Positions 40,670-50,333 of a stretch of DNA of 64,000 nucleotides are shown piece by piece. Within the stretch, counting starts at the first letter, position 1, and every line of letters starts with the position of its first letter. The DNA is taken from the NCBI GenBank assembly GCA_963728995.1, contig CAVSMD010000002.1, forward strand, positions 682,001-746,000. Direction: 5' to 3'. This DNA comes from FEN-1219 sp963728995. GTDB taxonomy: Bacteria > Pseudomonadota > Gammaproteobacteria > Steroidobacterales > Rariloculaceae. Under the pieces are notes generated by a model. It saw nothing but the letters and a program-made list of their open reading frames with translations. It searched no databases and was not told where the DNA came from. The position numbers and the translations under genes were made by a program.

Positions 40670-41431
40670 ATGCGGTACGACGTTGTCCTGGGCACGTTCG
40701 CGAGCGCCGCTCTGCTGGGCGCGGGGGCCCTGACGGCGCAGCCCACGAAGCTCCCTGTGGCCGAGCGCGTCGTGATCGACTCGCCGTACGCAATCAGGGT
40801 CGATCCCGAGGCCAGCGCCTTCGTTACCGCGACAGCCGAGAAGGCCATCGAGGCACACTGCGCCGCGTGCCACGGCACTGACTTGCGCGGCAAACTGGGC
40901 GTCCCGAACCTCATCGACTACGAATTCCTGTGGGGCATCACGTTCGAGGAAACCAACGACGTGGGCCCCGTGACGGCTCTCGAGCAGACGATCCGGTACG
41001 GAATCCGGAACCAGGATTGCGCCGCCGTGACCGCGCTGGCGCAGTATGGCGATTGTCCGGATACGCGCTACTCCGAGATGCCCGGCTTCCTGGCGCAAGG
41101 CACGCTGACCGCCGATCAGATTCGCGACTTGACGGAGTACGTCGTGCAGCTCTCGGGCCGTGAAGCGGATCCCGCCGCGGCGGCGCGCGGCAAGGTCGAT
41201 TTCGACGACGACTGCACCGAGTGCCATGGAGCCGACGCCACCGGGTATAAACCCTACGGCGGCCCGAACCTGACGGACAAGATATGGCTGTACGGTGGGG
41301 ACCGGGCCGCCATCACCGCCTCGATCTCCGCAGGCCGCATGGGTCGCTGCCCGGCCTGGGCCGATAAGCTCGACGCCGCCACGATCAAAGCGCTGGCCGT
41401 CTACCTCTGGAACCGGCTCGGCCAAGGCTAG
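40670..41431 (+). CDS. CcoP-like dihaem cytochrome c
   Basis: This 253-residue dihaem protein starts at ATG 40670 after AGGAGGAGCCCGAT. A signal or anchor helix (about 5-24) precedes two haem motifs, CAACHG at about residue 64 and CTECHG at about residue 183. The spacing and repeats (PNLIDYEFLWG, TLTADQIRDLTEYVVQLSG, GGPNLTDKIWLYGG, AGRMGRCPAWADKLD) match the soluble part of cbb3 oxidase subunit III (CcoP). The other ccoNOQ genes are absent, so it is probably a free-standing electron carrier, or one serving the nearby PQQ and cytochrome enzymes. It is followed by a strong terminator hairpin. Confidence 0.85.
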   Translation: MRYDVVLGTFASAALLGAGALTAQPTKLPVAERVVIDSPYAIRVDPEASAFVTATAEKAIEAHCAACHGTDLRGKLGVPNLIDYEFLWGITFEETNDVGPVTALEQTIRYGIRNQDCAAVTALAQYGDCPDTRYSEMPGFLAQGTLTADQIRDLTEYVVQLSGREADPAAAARGKVDFDDDCTECHGADATGYKPYGGPNLTDKIWLYGGDRAAITASISAGRMGRCPAWADKLDAATIKALAVYLWNRLGQG

Positions 41432-41460
41432 GCAGCAAGCGTCATGCCTCCGGAAAGGAA

Positions 41461-41482
41461 CGGGGCCCGCAAGCGGGCCCCG
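41461..41482. terminator. Bidirectional hairpin terminator candidate
   Basis: CGGGGCCCGCAAGCGGGCCCCG is a perfect 10-bp-stem hairpin with a 2-base loop, placed 29 bases after the CcoP-like stop and 26 bases before the DUF1552 stop on the other strand. An A/T-rich AATTT follows on the plus side. It can end both converging transcripts. It is the clearest terminator-like structure in the window. Confidence 0.75.
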
Positions 41483-41508
41483 AATTTCGAGTCACTTGGC
41501 CGAGAAAG

Positions 41509-42846
41509 CTAGATCTGCAGGCGGCCCGACGCGATACCAATCGTGTCGAGCTCGGCCCCGAACTTGTCGGCCAGCGCCAGCAGCAGATTGGACGTCGGGA
41601 CATCCTTCTCGACGGCGATGTGTCGGCCGCCGGCCTCGAGCCGGCCATTCGCATGACCCACGAGCAGCGCCGGCACGTTGTGCCGATCGTGCAGCAAGCC
41701 GTTGCTCATGCCCGCACCGAAATACAGAACCGAAGAGTCGAGCAGCGTGTGATCGCCGTCGCGCGTGGCCTTGAGCTTATCGATGAACTGGCCCAGTTTG
41801 ACCATGTGATAAGCGCCGATCTTCGCGTACGCCTCGAGGCTCTCGGGCGTGTTCTTGTGGTGCGACGTCGAGTGGTGCGGCTCTTTCACGCCGACGAACG
41901 CGTAGCTGCGACCGCTCGCCTCGTGGCCGAGCATGAAGCTGAACACGCGCGTGAGGTCGCCCTGGAACGCGAGGTGCAGCAGGTCGTAGGTGACCGTCAT
42001 GTGCTCGTCGAAGTCCTCCGGGATGCCGACAGGACCGCCTGACGCGCTCGCGATCGCTTCCGAGCGGGACTGCATCTTCTGCAGCTGCTCCTCGACGCGG
42101 CGCACGCTCGTCAGATACTCGTCGAGGATCGCGTTATCGCTCGCGCCGATCTTGCGCTCGAGCCGCTTCGTTTCCTCGAGGACGGAGTCGAGCATGCTCT
42201 CCTTTTCCTGCAGCCGCGCGATACGCTGGTGCGCCGTGCCGGGCTCACCGAACATGCGCTCGAAGGTGACCTGAGGATTCACCGATACCGGCAACGGGCT
42301 CTTTTCGTCGCGCCATGCCATCGTGTTGAAGAACACGCACGGATAGCCGTCGCAGGCACCTGCCGACGTGCCCATGTCTTCGGTTCCGACCTCGAGCGAG
42401 CGAATCGGCGTGTCGCCGGCGATCGCATCGGCGATGTACTGATCGATCGACTTCTTCGAGCGAATCAGATTGAACTCACCGTTGTGTCCGTCCGGCCCGC
42501 TGCCGTTCAGGAACGCTGCGCTGGCACCCATGTGGATGCCGCCCATGTCCTTCTTGCCCTCGGGGGCCTTCATCTGGCTGATCGTGGTCAGGTGCTCCCG
42601 ATACGGCTCGAGCGGCTTCATCGTCCGGTTGAACTCCCAGCCCTTGCCGGTCTTCTCCGGATGCCACAGCCCGGGGTAGATGCCGTTCGGCATGTAGATC
42701 GCGCCAAAGCGGAGACGCTCACCCCCCGCCGCTCGGGTCTGCGCCATCGCGGGCAGCATGGCGTCCAGGAACGGCAGAGCGATGGCGGTTCCTGCAGCGC
42801 CGCGCAAGAAGGTCCGGCGATCCAAGTGCTTCTTCGTAACGAACAT
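41509..42846 (-). CDS. DUF1552 Tat-exported protein
   Basis: This 445-residue protein has a Tat signal (DRRTFLRGAAGTAIALPFLDAML) and the DUF1552 pattern: GAIYMPNGIYPGLWHPEKTG, DMGGIHMGASAAFLNG, KSIDQYIADAIAGDTPIRSLEVGTED, RVEEQLQKM, HHSTSHHKNTPESLEAYAKIGAYHM and STVLYFGAGMSNG-like SSVLYFGAGMSNG with HDRHNVPALLVG. The fold recalls alkaline-phosphatase-type sulfatases. Family function is unknown. It is invariably near DUF1592 cytochrome-like proteins, as here, where it is the last gene of an ankyrin-DUF1592-DUF1552 operon. The upstream DUF1592 stop is 6 bases before its start. Confidence 0.87.
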   Translation of the reverse strand: MFVTKKHLDRRTFLRGAAGTAIALPFLDAMLPAMAQTRAAGGERLRFGAIYMPNGIYPGLWHPEKTGKGWEFNRTMKPLEPYREHLTTISQMKAPEGKKDMGGIHMGASAAFLNGSGPDGHNGEFNLIRSKKSIDQYIADAIAGDTPIRSLEVGTEDMGTSAGACDGYPCVFFNTMAWRDEKSPLPVSVNPQVTFERMFGEPGTAHQRIARLQEKESMLDSVLEETKRLERKIGASDNAILDEYLTSVRRVEEQLQKMQSRSEAIASASGGPVGIPEDFDEHMTVTYDLLHLAFQGDLTRVFSFMLGHEASGRSYAFVGVKEPHHSTSHHKNTPESLEAYAKIGAYHMVKLGQFIDKLKATRDGDHTLLDSSVLYFGAGMSNGLLHDRHNVPALLVGHANGRLEAGGRHIAVEKDVPTSNLLLALADKFGAELDTIGIASGRLQI

Positions 42847-42852
42847 TGGCTA

Positions 42853-45292
42853 CTACTCCTTCGTTTGCGCGACCGTCGCAGTCGCACCCGACGCAGCGCT
42901 ATTCGTCCGCATCTGGAACGGATAGCTATCCACGATACCTAGAACGATAGACATCAAACTGTAATCCCGCTTGGCGGCATTTCTCACTATACCGCGAACC
43001 ACGGGCATGTCGGCCGGCTCGAGTCCGCGACCGAGCGCGTAAATGAGCAGCTTCTCCGTCACCGTGTTCGGGAACAAGTTCGGGTTGCGCAGCAGCGCTT
43101 CACGCAGCTCCACCGGCCCATCGACGGCCGTGCCGTCCGCCAGCACGCCCGCCGAGTCGATCTTCAAGCCCTCACGCGTAGCGTCGCGCCAGGAACCGTC
43201 GACATCGAAATTCTCGAGCGCAAACCCCACCGGGTCGATGTTCTTGTGGCATGCCGCGCACGTCGGGTTGGCGCGGTGCAGCTCGAGCTGCTCGCGCACG
43301 GTCGACGGCCGGTCTTTCGGCGCGCTGACCTCGAGCGCCGGCACATTCGGTGGCGGCATCGGCGGGGGGTTGTTCCAGAACGTCGAAACGATGTACTTGC
43401 CGCGGATGATCGGCGAGGTACGCGTCGAGGCGGCCGTAATCGACAGGATGCTGCCCTGACCAAACAGACCGCGACGGTTCGGGTCCTTGACGTCGACCTT
43501 GCGGAACCGCGAGCCGTAGACACCCGGGATACCGTAGTGCCGCGCCAGCCGCTCATTGACGAACGTGTAGTCCGCCGTCATGAGTTCCTGCACGGGACGG
43601 CCTTCGCGCAGCACATGCGCAAAGAACATCTCCGTCTCGGTGCGAAAGGCGTTACGCAAGTTGCCGTCGAAGTCCGGAAACATCAGCAGATCCGGCCGGG
43701 CACGCGAATCGAGGTTGCGTAGCTGCAGCCATTGACCGACGAAGTTCTCGACGAGGGCATTGGCCCGCTGGTCCGCGACCATGCGTCGGACCTGCGCTTC
43801 GAGCACGCCGGGCTCGTGCAGCTGCCCCTTGTCTGCCAGACGCGAGCAGCTCGTCGTCGGGCGTGCTCGACCAGAGGAAGAAGGACAACCGCGATGCGAG
43901 CTCGAAATCGTCGATGCGGTGATCCGAGCCGGCCGGCACGTCGGGCGAGTCGCTCTCGGTGCGGAACAGGAACCAGGGGCTCACGAGCGTGCGCGCCACG
44001 GCGTCGTGAACGCCCATGTCGAAGTCACCGCCGTTCGCACGCGCCTTGTCGTAGAACGCCATCAACGGCGCCAGGTCGTCCTGGTCGACAGGCCGGCGAT
44101 AGGCTCGCTTGGCGAGGGTCGAGATGATCGTCTCGGCGCACGCCTTCTCCTCGGCCGCCGCGGCGGGCCGGCAGGTGAAGATCTTCTGCCGACTCGGCGT
44201 ATCGCTCACGCCGGTGACGCTGTACGGGCCTTCGATGATGCCGTCTTCGAGCCGCGGCATGCCGGACGGATTGTGGATCTCGAGCGTGGCCCGCAGTCCG
44301 GGCTCCCACGCGTTTTGCTCGCGCGCCCTCTGCTCGCGCCACGTAAACGCCACTTCGTGCGGCCCCGCGGTAATCCGGATGTGGGGCGACGTCATCTTGG
44401 CGTCGATCGCAAAGGCCGCCACGTTGATCCCTTCGGCGACGCTGAGCTCGTGGTCTTCCTTGGTGCCCACCTCGCTGGAGTACACGGTTTCGCCGTCCAC
44501 GAGGATCAGAAAGTCGTGCGGTCGGTCATGACCTTCGAGGCCGTGGTATCCCTCCTCGACGCCGCGCACCAGACGACCGGACAGCACGTACTCACCATCG
44601 GCCGGGAAGTTGTGGCGCACCACGACGCCACCGCGCGTGCCGATCGGCAGGCCCTCGAGGTGATAGTCCTGCGTGAGATCGAACGGGACCCGATACGAGG
44701 TCGAGGCCAACGCGGCCTCGCTGTTACCGATGGCCATATCGGCGACCTTCAAGCCGACAGACAAGTAGCGTTCGAGCAGCAGCGGCGACGTCCGCAGCAC
44801 GTCGGCGATGTTGTCGAAACCAAAGTCGCCGCCGTCGCTCGGCAGCAGCTCGTCCAAGTTGGCTTCGATGCCGAACAGATCCCGAACGGAATTGGCGTAC
44901 TCAGCACGATTCAGACGATGCACCGTCGTCGTGCCCGCGTAGGGCTTCGCGGCCGCCGCGGCATCGAGCGTGCCCTCGAGCGACTCGACGAACGACGCGC
45001 GAGTCTCGACAGGTGGCTGCGGCTGATCCTGCGGCGGCATTGCGCCGATCGTCAGCTTGTGCAGGACCTTCTCCCACACGCCGGGATCGATGTGCACGTT
45101 GTCGGGACGGCGGCCGTCGAAAGACAGCTCCGCGGTGAAATCGGCGTTGTTGTGGCAATCCGAGCAGTAGTGGTTGAGCATCCCCCATTGATCCTGGAGG
45201 GCGGCCTCCGGCGTCTTGTGCACCGTCAACCAGTAGCCGGCGGCCCCTGCGACCGCTGCGGCACCAAGACCTGCGTAAACCCAAGTCCTCAC
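42853..45292 (-). pseudogene. DUF1592 cytochrome-like protein gene with a +1 frameshift
   Basis: Two overlapping frames together encode one protein of about 812 residues, so the gene is broken only by one extra base near 43840. The upstream frame starts at GTG 45292 (overlapping the ankyrin stop) and has an N-terminal TM segment, the haem motif CSDCH, a DUF1587 segment (TVHRLNRAEYANSVRDLFG), a carbohydrate-binding-like middle and DUF1595/1592 up to SFFLWSSTPDDELLA. The downstream frame continues LADKGQLHEPGVLEAQVRRMV, then DUF1588 (a CAACH motif near the FALENFD segment) and DUF1585 (GRGLEPADMPVVRGIVR). Both haem sites are intact. If the extra base is a sequence error, this is a functional secreted dihaem-type protein. 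Confidence 0.82.
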
Positions 45293-46917
45293 TGCTTCTG
45301 GTCCTCCGCGAGGCGTGCTTGCACGCTGCCCTGCTTGAGCTCACGCAGCAGCGCGGCCACTTCTTTGGGCTGCGCGTGCACTTCGGTATCCACTTGAGCG
45401 CCGGCCGTCACGGGCGGCGGGCGCGCCGGCTGCTTCTCGACGACTTGCAACGCCGTGAGCCCGGCCTTGTCCTTCGCGTCGAGGTTCGCACCGCCGGCGG
45501 CAAGGGCCCTGACCAGGTCGATCTTGCCGTCGAACGCCGCCAGATGCAGCGCGGTGTCGCCTTCGCCCGAGATCGCGTTGGGGTTGGCGCCCGCCTGCAG
45601 CAAGACCTGCACCGCATCGAGCGGCTTGCGATCGGAAACCTCGCGGAAAGGCGGCTCCGCACCCTCGCGGATATCGCCGGGGCCCCCCGCCATGCCCACA
45701 CCTTTGCCGCCGTTCATCGCCACCATGAGCGCCGTCTTGCCGGCGACCTTCGGCCCGAATTGATCACGCGGCCCGCCGTCGACGACTTTGGGAGTCCACT
45801 CGAGGTTCGCGCCGTGCGCAATCAACAGCTTCAACGCCTCCACGTCGGCCGCAACGGCGGCGCGGAAGAACGGCGTGCCATTCTCGTGCGTGTCACAGCA
45901 CATCGACGCGGAATGCATCTGGCCTTCGAACACGCGGTTCGGGTCAGCACCCTTATCGAGCAGCTTGCCCACGAGATCGAGCGCGCTGAGCTCGTTCGGG
46001 TGGTCGGCGCGCATCCGCGAGCCGTCTTTCGCGCGCCAGTCGGTCGTCGCATCGCGCATCAACACCGCGTAGTACAGCGACCCATCGTCGGTACCAGCAC
46101 CGAGCTCGAGCAGCTTGGCGGCGAGATCGAAGCGATCGTTGATGATTGCCAGCATCATCGGCGTGGCCCCGTCCGCGTTGGTGGCGTTCAGATCCGCCCC
46201 GCCCTCGACAAGGCGACGAACAATGGCCTCGTCACCGTCTCGAACGGCCCACATCACCGCGGTAAACCCGCCGGAGGGGTAATCGGTTCGCGTGCTCCGC
46301 TTGGTGATCTCGGACACGCGCGCCTTCTTGTTCGGATCGGCATGGGCGTTCAGCAGCGTGTCCACGACGTCGAGATGGCCTTCGGCCGTGGCCCACATGA
46401 GCGCCGTCTCGTCCCACAGCGACTCGGTCGCATTGACGTCGGCACCGTGCTCGATGAGCAGCTTCACGGCCGGGACACTGCCCGCACGCGCCGCCGCCAT
46501 CAGCGGAGTCTCGCCCTCGCGCACGGCTTTCGCGATATCGGCACCGCCCTTGAGCAGCACCGCCATCGTGTCGGTGTCGCCGTAGCGTGCAGATTGCAGC
46601 AGCGGCGTCACGCCAAACTCGTTGGCCGCATTGGGATCCCCACCGGCCTTGAGCAGCAGCTGCACGAGCTCGGGCGACGATTGATAGGCAGCCCACAACA
46701 GCGCCGACGTGCCGTCGGCCTCCGGCGCGTTGACATCGCCACCGGCGGCCAGCTCTTTCTTGACCGCATCCACATCGCCATTGCGCGCGGCGACAGCCAC
46801 GCTGCCCACGGCCCCTGCATTGTGCGCTGCTGCGAGCGCGACCAGCGCAGCGATTGACAGCGCACCTACTGCACCGCTAACCCCTTGACGGCCGAGCTGA
46901 AAAATCCTCGCGTGCAT
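45289..46917 (-). CDS. Exported ankyrin-repeat protein
   Basis: This 542-residue protein has an N-terminal hydrophobic signal (about 10-36) and roughly ten ankyrin repeats: EADGTSALLWAAYQSSPELVQLLLKAGGDPN, FGVTPLLQSARYGDTDTMAVLLKGGAD, EGETPLMAAARAGS and GDTALHLAAFDGKIDLVRALAAGGANL. The start at ATG 46917 follows GGGGGAGAGA; the frame reaches further but lacks a leader. It heads an operon in which its stop overlaps the DUF1592 GTG start. A periplasmic ankyrin scaffold that binds the DUF1592/DUF1552 products is a reasonable inference, given the conserved company of these families. Confidence 0.87.
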   Translation of the reverse strand: MHARIFQLGRQGVSGAVGALSIAALVALAAAHNAGAVGSVAVAARNGDVDAVKKELAAGGDVNAPEADGTSALLWAAYQSSPELVQLLLKAGGDPNAANEFGVTPLLQSARYGDTDTMAVLLKGGADIAKAVREGETPLMAAARAGSVPAVKLLIEHGADVNATESLWDETALMWATAEGHLDVVDTLLNAHADPNKKARVSEITKRSTRTDYPSGGFTAVMWAVRDGDEAIVRRLVEGGADLNATNADGATPMMLAIINDRFDLAAKLLELGAGTDDGSLYYAVLMRDATTDWRAKDGSRMRADHPNELSALDLVGKLLDKGADPNRVFEGQMHSASMCCDTHENGTPFFRAAVAADVEALKLLIAHGANLEWTPKVVDGGPRDQFGPKVAGKTALMVAMNGGKGVGMAGGPGDIREGAEPPFREVSDRKPLDAVQVLLQAGANPNAISGEGDTALHLAAFDGKIDLVRALAAGGANLDAKDKAGLTALQVVEKQPARPPPVTAGAQVDTEVHAQPKEVAALLRELKQGSVQARLAEDQKQ

Positions 46918-47332
46918 TCTCTCTCCCCCACGAGCCGGACCACCGGCGAGCTGCTTCGGGTAAATCGGCACGGCGACGCGTTTTCACGCACGCTACAGAC
47001 CGATTTAGACCTTGCCCAAAGATACCGCTGTTCGCCCCGGCATTGCTAGTCCACAAACCCGAAATTTTCTCAGCCCGACATGGTGTTACGAATAATACTC
47101 TGGCTGCCGCCAGGAACCCGGATTACCCCCTTTCGAGGGCTGAAAACCGCGCGCGACCCGCCGGCAAGAAGCCGCGCCCCGCGGGACATAATGCGGCCCG
47201 CCGCCACACCAGGAATCGCGTTCGGTCGAAACCCCGCGCAAAACCCGCAAAAGCAGGCGATCCGCCGCCGCGCACGTGTTCTCCCAGGTCGCTTATGATG
47301 CCGCGATGCGCCTGCCCTAAGCGAGGTTATGG
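46918..47332. other. Divergent intergenic region, 415 bases
   Basis: This region lies between the ankyrin operon start and the hydrolase start on the opposite strand. The middle (about 46990-47120) is relatively A/T-rich (GTTACGAATAATACTCTGG) and is a likely promoter area for either direction, but no pair of boxes is convincing. The right half is Arg/Pro-coding noise. I see no protein or RNA gene. Confidence 0.5.
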
Positions 47333-48037
47333 ATGGCGAATTTCGTTCTCGTGCATGGCGCCTGGCACGGCGGCTGGTGCTGGCAACGCGTTCGCAAGTC
47401 GCTGCAAGCGACCGGACACGACGTCTTTACGCCAACACTGACCGGCGTCGGCGACCGTTCGCATCTCACGTCGCCGCAGATCAGCCTCGAAACGCACATC
47501 GACGACGTCGTCAACCTGATCCGCTGGGAGAGCCTGACGAACGTGGTCCTGTGCGGGCACTCTTATGGCGGCTGCGTGATCACGGGCGTCGCCGACCGCG
47601 TGGCCGATCGACTGCACGCCGTGGTCTACCTGGATGCCTTCATTCTCGAGGACGGCCAGAGCCTGCACGACGTGCTCCCGCCACCGCTGCGCGACGCGCA
47701 GGTGCAAGGCGCGAACGAGCATGGTGACGGCTGGCGCGTCGCCCCGCTCCCGGCGGAGGCTTTCAACGTGAACCTCGCGGACCGCGCCTGGGTCGATGCG
47801 CAGTGCACCCCTCAGTCGCTGGCAACGTTTCAGCACCGGCTCGCGGTGCGCAACACTCTGCCACCGGGCAAAGCCACCCACGTGCTCGCCACCGGCTACG
47901 GCCAATCGCCGTTCCTGCGTTTCCACGAGCTCGCAAAGCGCAAGGGCTGGAACACCGTCACCGTCGACTGCGGCCACGATGTGATGCTCGACCGACCGGC
48001 AGAGCTCGTCGGGATCCTCGAGGGGGCGGCGCGCTAA
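47333..48037 (+). CDS. Alpha/beta hydrolase (esterase type)
   Basis: This 234-residue cytoplasmic hydrolase has the oxyanion-hole segment FVLVHGAWHGGWCWQRV, nucleophile elbow CGHSYGG with Ser at about residue 82, and a C-terminal His in VDCGHDVMLD. This form resembles the EstC/salicylate-binding-protein-2 and hydroxynitrile-lyase-like group of esterases. The substrate is unknown. It is convergent with the exonuclease gene, with only 5 bases between stops. The leader before the ATG is modest (GAGGTTATGG). Confidence 0.86.
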   Translation: MANFVLVHGAWHGGWCWQRVRKSLQATGHDVFTPTLTGVGDRSHLTSPQISLETHIDDVVNLIRWESLTNVVLCGHSYGGCVITGVADRVADRLHAVVYLDAFILEDGQSLHDVLPPPLRDAQVQGANEHGDGWRVAPLPAEAFNVNLADRAWVDAQCTPQSLATFQHRLAVRNTLPPGKATHVLATGYGQSPFLRFHELAKRKGWNTVTVDCGHDVMLDRPAELVGILEGAAR

Positions 48038-48042
48038 GCGTC

Positions 48043-48933
48043 TCACGCTGTACGCGCGCGCGTCGCCAGCCCAAGCGCTCGCTCGAAGATCACCGAGTCG
48101 CGCCACGCCGCGGCGAGCCCGCGGAGCGCGGCTGCGTCGGGCCCCACCCAGCGTAGCGTATCGAGCGACTCCGCCAGCGGCACGTCGGTGCGCAGCGTCG
48201 CCAGCCGACGAAACAGCAGCGCGGCGCTACGGTGCTCGGCAAGGCTGGCGGCGAGCGCCGCGGCACCGCGTACCGCGACCGACCAGTCGGCTGCGGCGGG
48301 CGGAATCGCTTCCACGTGCTCGTACGCGCCGAGCACCGTGGCCACCGACTTCGCGCCCCAGCGTGGGATGCCGGGATAACCGTCCGCGCTGTCACCCACC
48401 AACCCCAGCCAGTCGGGGATCGACTGCGGCCCGACCCCGAACTTCGCGCGCACGCCGGCCTCGTCGAGCGTACGACGGCGCATGCGGTCGAGACACACGA
48501 TGCGGTTACCGCGCACGCACTGCGCGAGATCCTTGTCGGGCGAGCAGATCACGACACGCTCGACATTCGGGTCGGTCGCGAATTTCGCCGCCGCGGTGGC
48601 GAGCGCGTCGTCGCATTCGAACTCGATCATCGGCCACACGACGACGCCGAGCGCGCGACAAGCGTCCTCGGCGGGGCCGAATTGCGCGAGCAGCACGGGG
48701 TCTAGTCCCTCGCCGGTCTTGTAGCCCCGATACAGGTCGTTGCGGAAGGACTCGATGACGTGGTCGAACGCGATCGCCACGTGCGTGACCTGGCGTTCGC
48801 CGAGCAGCGCGAGCAGCGAGCGCAGCAGACCGCGCACGGCGCCAACCTCGCGACCGTCGGCGGCAATGTGCGAAGGACTGCCGTAGTAGGCACGGAACAG
48901 CTCGAACGTGCCGTCGACGAGATGTACCTGCAT
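48043..48933 (-). CDS. Stand-alone 5'-3' exonuclease (FEN/Pol I N-domain type)
   Basis: This 296-residue protein corresponds to the 5' nuclease domain of DNA polymerase I without the polymerase. Metal-binding acidic residues are seen in VHLVDGTFELFRAYYG, VAIAFDHVIESFRNDLY, IEFECDDALATAA and VICSPDKDLAQ. The helix-3-turn-helix DNA-binding motif is LGLVGDSADGYPGIPRWGAKSVATVL. It should remove 5' flaps or RNA primers. It is longer than E. coli Xni-type proteins and may back up polymerase I. It diverges from the sugar dehydrogenase gene. Confidence 0.87.
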   Translation of the reverse strand: MQVHLVDGTFELFRAYYGSPSHIAADGREVGAVRGLLRSLLALLGERQVTHVAIAFDHVIESFRNDLYRGYKTGEGLDPVLLAQFGPAEDACRALGVVVWPMIEFECDDALATAAAKFATDPNVERVVICSPDKDLAQCVRGNRIVCLDRMRRRTLDEAGVRAKFGVGPQSIPDWLGLVGDSADGYPGIPRWGAKSVATVLGAYEHVEAIPPAAADWSVAVRGAAALAASLAEHRSAALLFRRLATLRTDVPLAESLDTLRWVGPDAAALRGLAAAWRDSVIFERALGLATRARTA

Positions 48934-49000
48934 GGCCCACGCCCATATCGCAGCGTAACGACGGCTGCTAGTCTAGGCGAAGCGCGTACCGGGGAAGAGC

Positions 49001-50275
49001 ATGAAGCTGTCGCTCGCGGTCTCGGCACTCTTGCTCGCTTCCCTCGCGCTCGCGCAGCCACCCGCCCCTCCCGAGCCCGCGCCGGCATTTCCGGGGCAGA
49101 CCGACGCTCCTGCGCCGAAGGACAAATCGCGATATCGCGTCACCGTGATCACGGACCAGCTCGCGGCGCCGTGGGCCGTCGCGTTTCTGCCGGACGGCAA
49201 TCTGCTCGTTTCGGAGTTCGCAGGGCGGCTTCGCACGGTGTCGCCGACGGGCACGGTGTCGGAGCCCATCGCCGGCGTGCCCCCGGTCAAGATCGTCGCA
49301 GCCCAGGGATTCCACGACGTCGCGCTCGATCCGGATTTCGCGGCGAATCGCTACGTGTATTTCACGTACTTCGCGCCACCGAAGGGCGAGGAGCCCAAGC
49401 GCTGGCCGCTCGAGCACTTCTACAACGAGGTGTGGGAGAAGTCGCTGGCCGAGCGACGCGTGCTCGACCTCGGCTTCGAGCGGGTCGGCCGGGGCAAGCT
49501 GTCGGCGGACGACCACCGGCTCGAGGACGTCGAGGTCCTGATCGACGGACGAGCCGAGCGGCGCCTCGTGTTCGCACCCGACAAGACGCTGTTCGTCACG
49601 GGCGCCGACGCGTTTCGCTTCTATGCCAGCGATCTCGACGGCATGGAGCACGACTTCACGGCCGAGCCCGATATCCGCCGTAACTTCAGCGGCCGCGTGA
49701 TCCGGATCAACCGCGACGGCACGACGCCGAAGGACAATCCCTGGCTCGGCCGCGCGACGGTGCCGCGCGAGCTGTACGCGCACGGGTTCCGCGACCCCGA
49801 AGGCGCCGCGATCAATCCCGCGACCGGCGAGCTTTGGCTCGTCGAGCATGGCCCGCAGGGTGGCGACGAGCTGAACGTCGTGCGGCCCGGCCGCGATTAC
49901 GGCTGGCCCGACGTCTCCTACGGCACGCAATACGACGCGCGCCGGACAGACGGCCGCAAGAACGTGCCCGTAGGGAACGGCCTGCACTCGATGCCCGGCG
50001 TCGAGGAACCGCTGTATTTCTGGGTACCCTCGATTGCGCCGTCGGGCATGGCGTTCTACACCGCCGATTTGTTCCCGAAGTGGCAAGGCAATCTGTTCAT
50101 CGGCGCGCTGGCAGGGCAACACCTCGTGAGGCTGGTTCTCAACGGCGATCGCGTCGTGGCCGAGGAAGCGTTGCTGGCCGATCTGAAGCAGAGAATCCGC
50201 GACGTTCGCCAAGGTCCCGACGGCGCGCTGTATGTGCTCGCCGGCGACTCACTGCTGCGTCTCACACCGCGGTAA
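49001..50275 (+). CDS. PQQ-dependent aldose sugar dehydrogenase-like protein
   Basis: This 424-residue GSDH-family beta-propeller is the second in the window, with a signal peptide ending at about residue 18 (ALA-Q) and a Pro-rich linker. Features are PWAVAFLPDGNLLVSEFAGRL, FHDVALDPDFAANRYVYFTYFA, ELYAHGFRDPEGAAINPATGELWLVEHGPQGGDELNVVRPGRDYGWP and RIRDVRQGPDGALYVLAGD. An insertion of about 100 residues after the YFTYFA strand (EHFYNEVWEKSLAERRVLDLGF) is absent from the copy at 33035. GGGGAAGAGC precedes the ATG. It is probably a periplasmic quinoprotein, about 58 bases upstream of the IorA-like gene on the same strand. Confidence 0.86.
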   Translation: MKLSLAVSALLLASLALAQPPAPPEPAPAFPGQTDAPAPKDKSRYRVTVITDQLAAPWAVAFLPDGNLLVSEFAGRLRTVSPTGTVSEPIAGVPPVKIVAAQGFHDVALDPDFAANRYVYFTYFAPPKGEEPKRWPLEHFYNEVWEKSLAERRVLDLGFERVGRGKLSADDHRLEDVEVLIDGRAERRLVFAPDKTLFVTGADAFRFYASDLDGMEHDFTAEPDIRRNFSGRVIRINRDGTTPKDNPWLGRATVPRELYAHGFRDPEGAAINPATGELWLVEHGPQGGDELNVVRPGRDYGWPDVSYGTQYDARRTDGRKNVPVGNGLHSMPGVEEPLYFWVPSIAPSGMAFYTADLFPKWQGNLFIGALAGQHLVRLVLNGDRVVAEEALLADLKQRIRDVRQGPDGALYVLAGDSLLRLTPR

Positions 50276-50333
50276 CCTCCTGCCCGCAGCTACGCTAGAG
50301 TGCTCGCACGGCTGACGGTCCGAAGGAGGCCCT

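Noticed and set aside
47080..47298. 72-codon plus-strand frame in the ankyrin/hydrolase gap
   Set aside because: It is Arg/Pro-rich, with no leader and no family resemblance, and lies in the expected promoter region.
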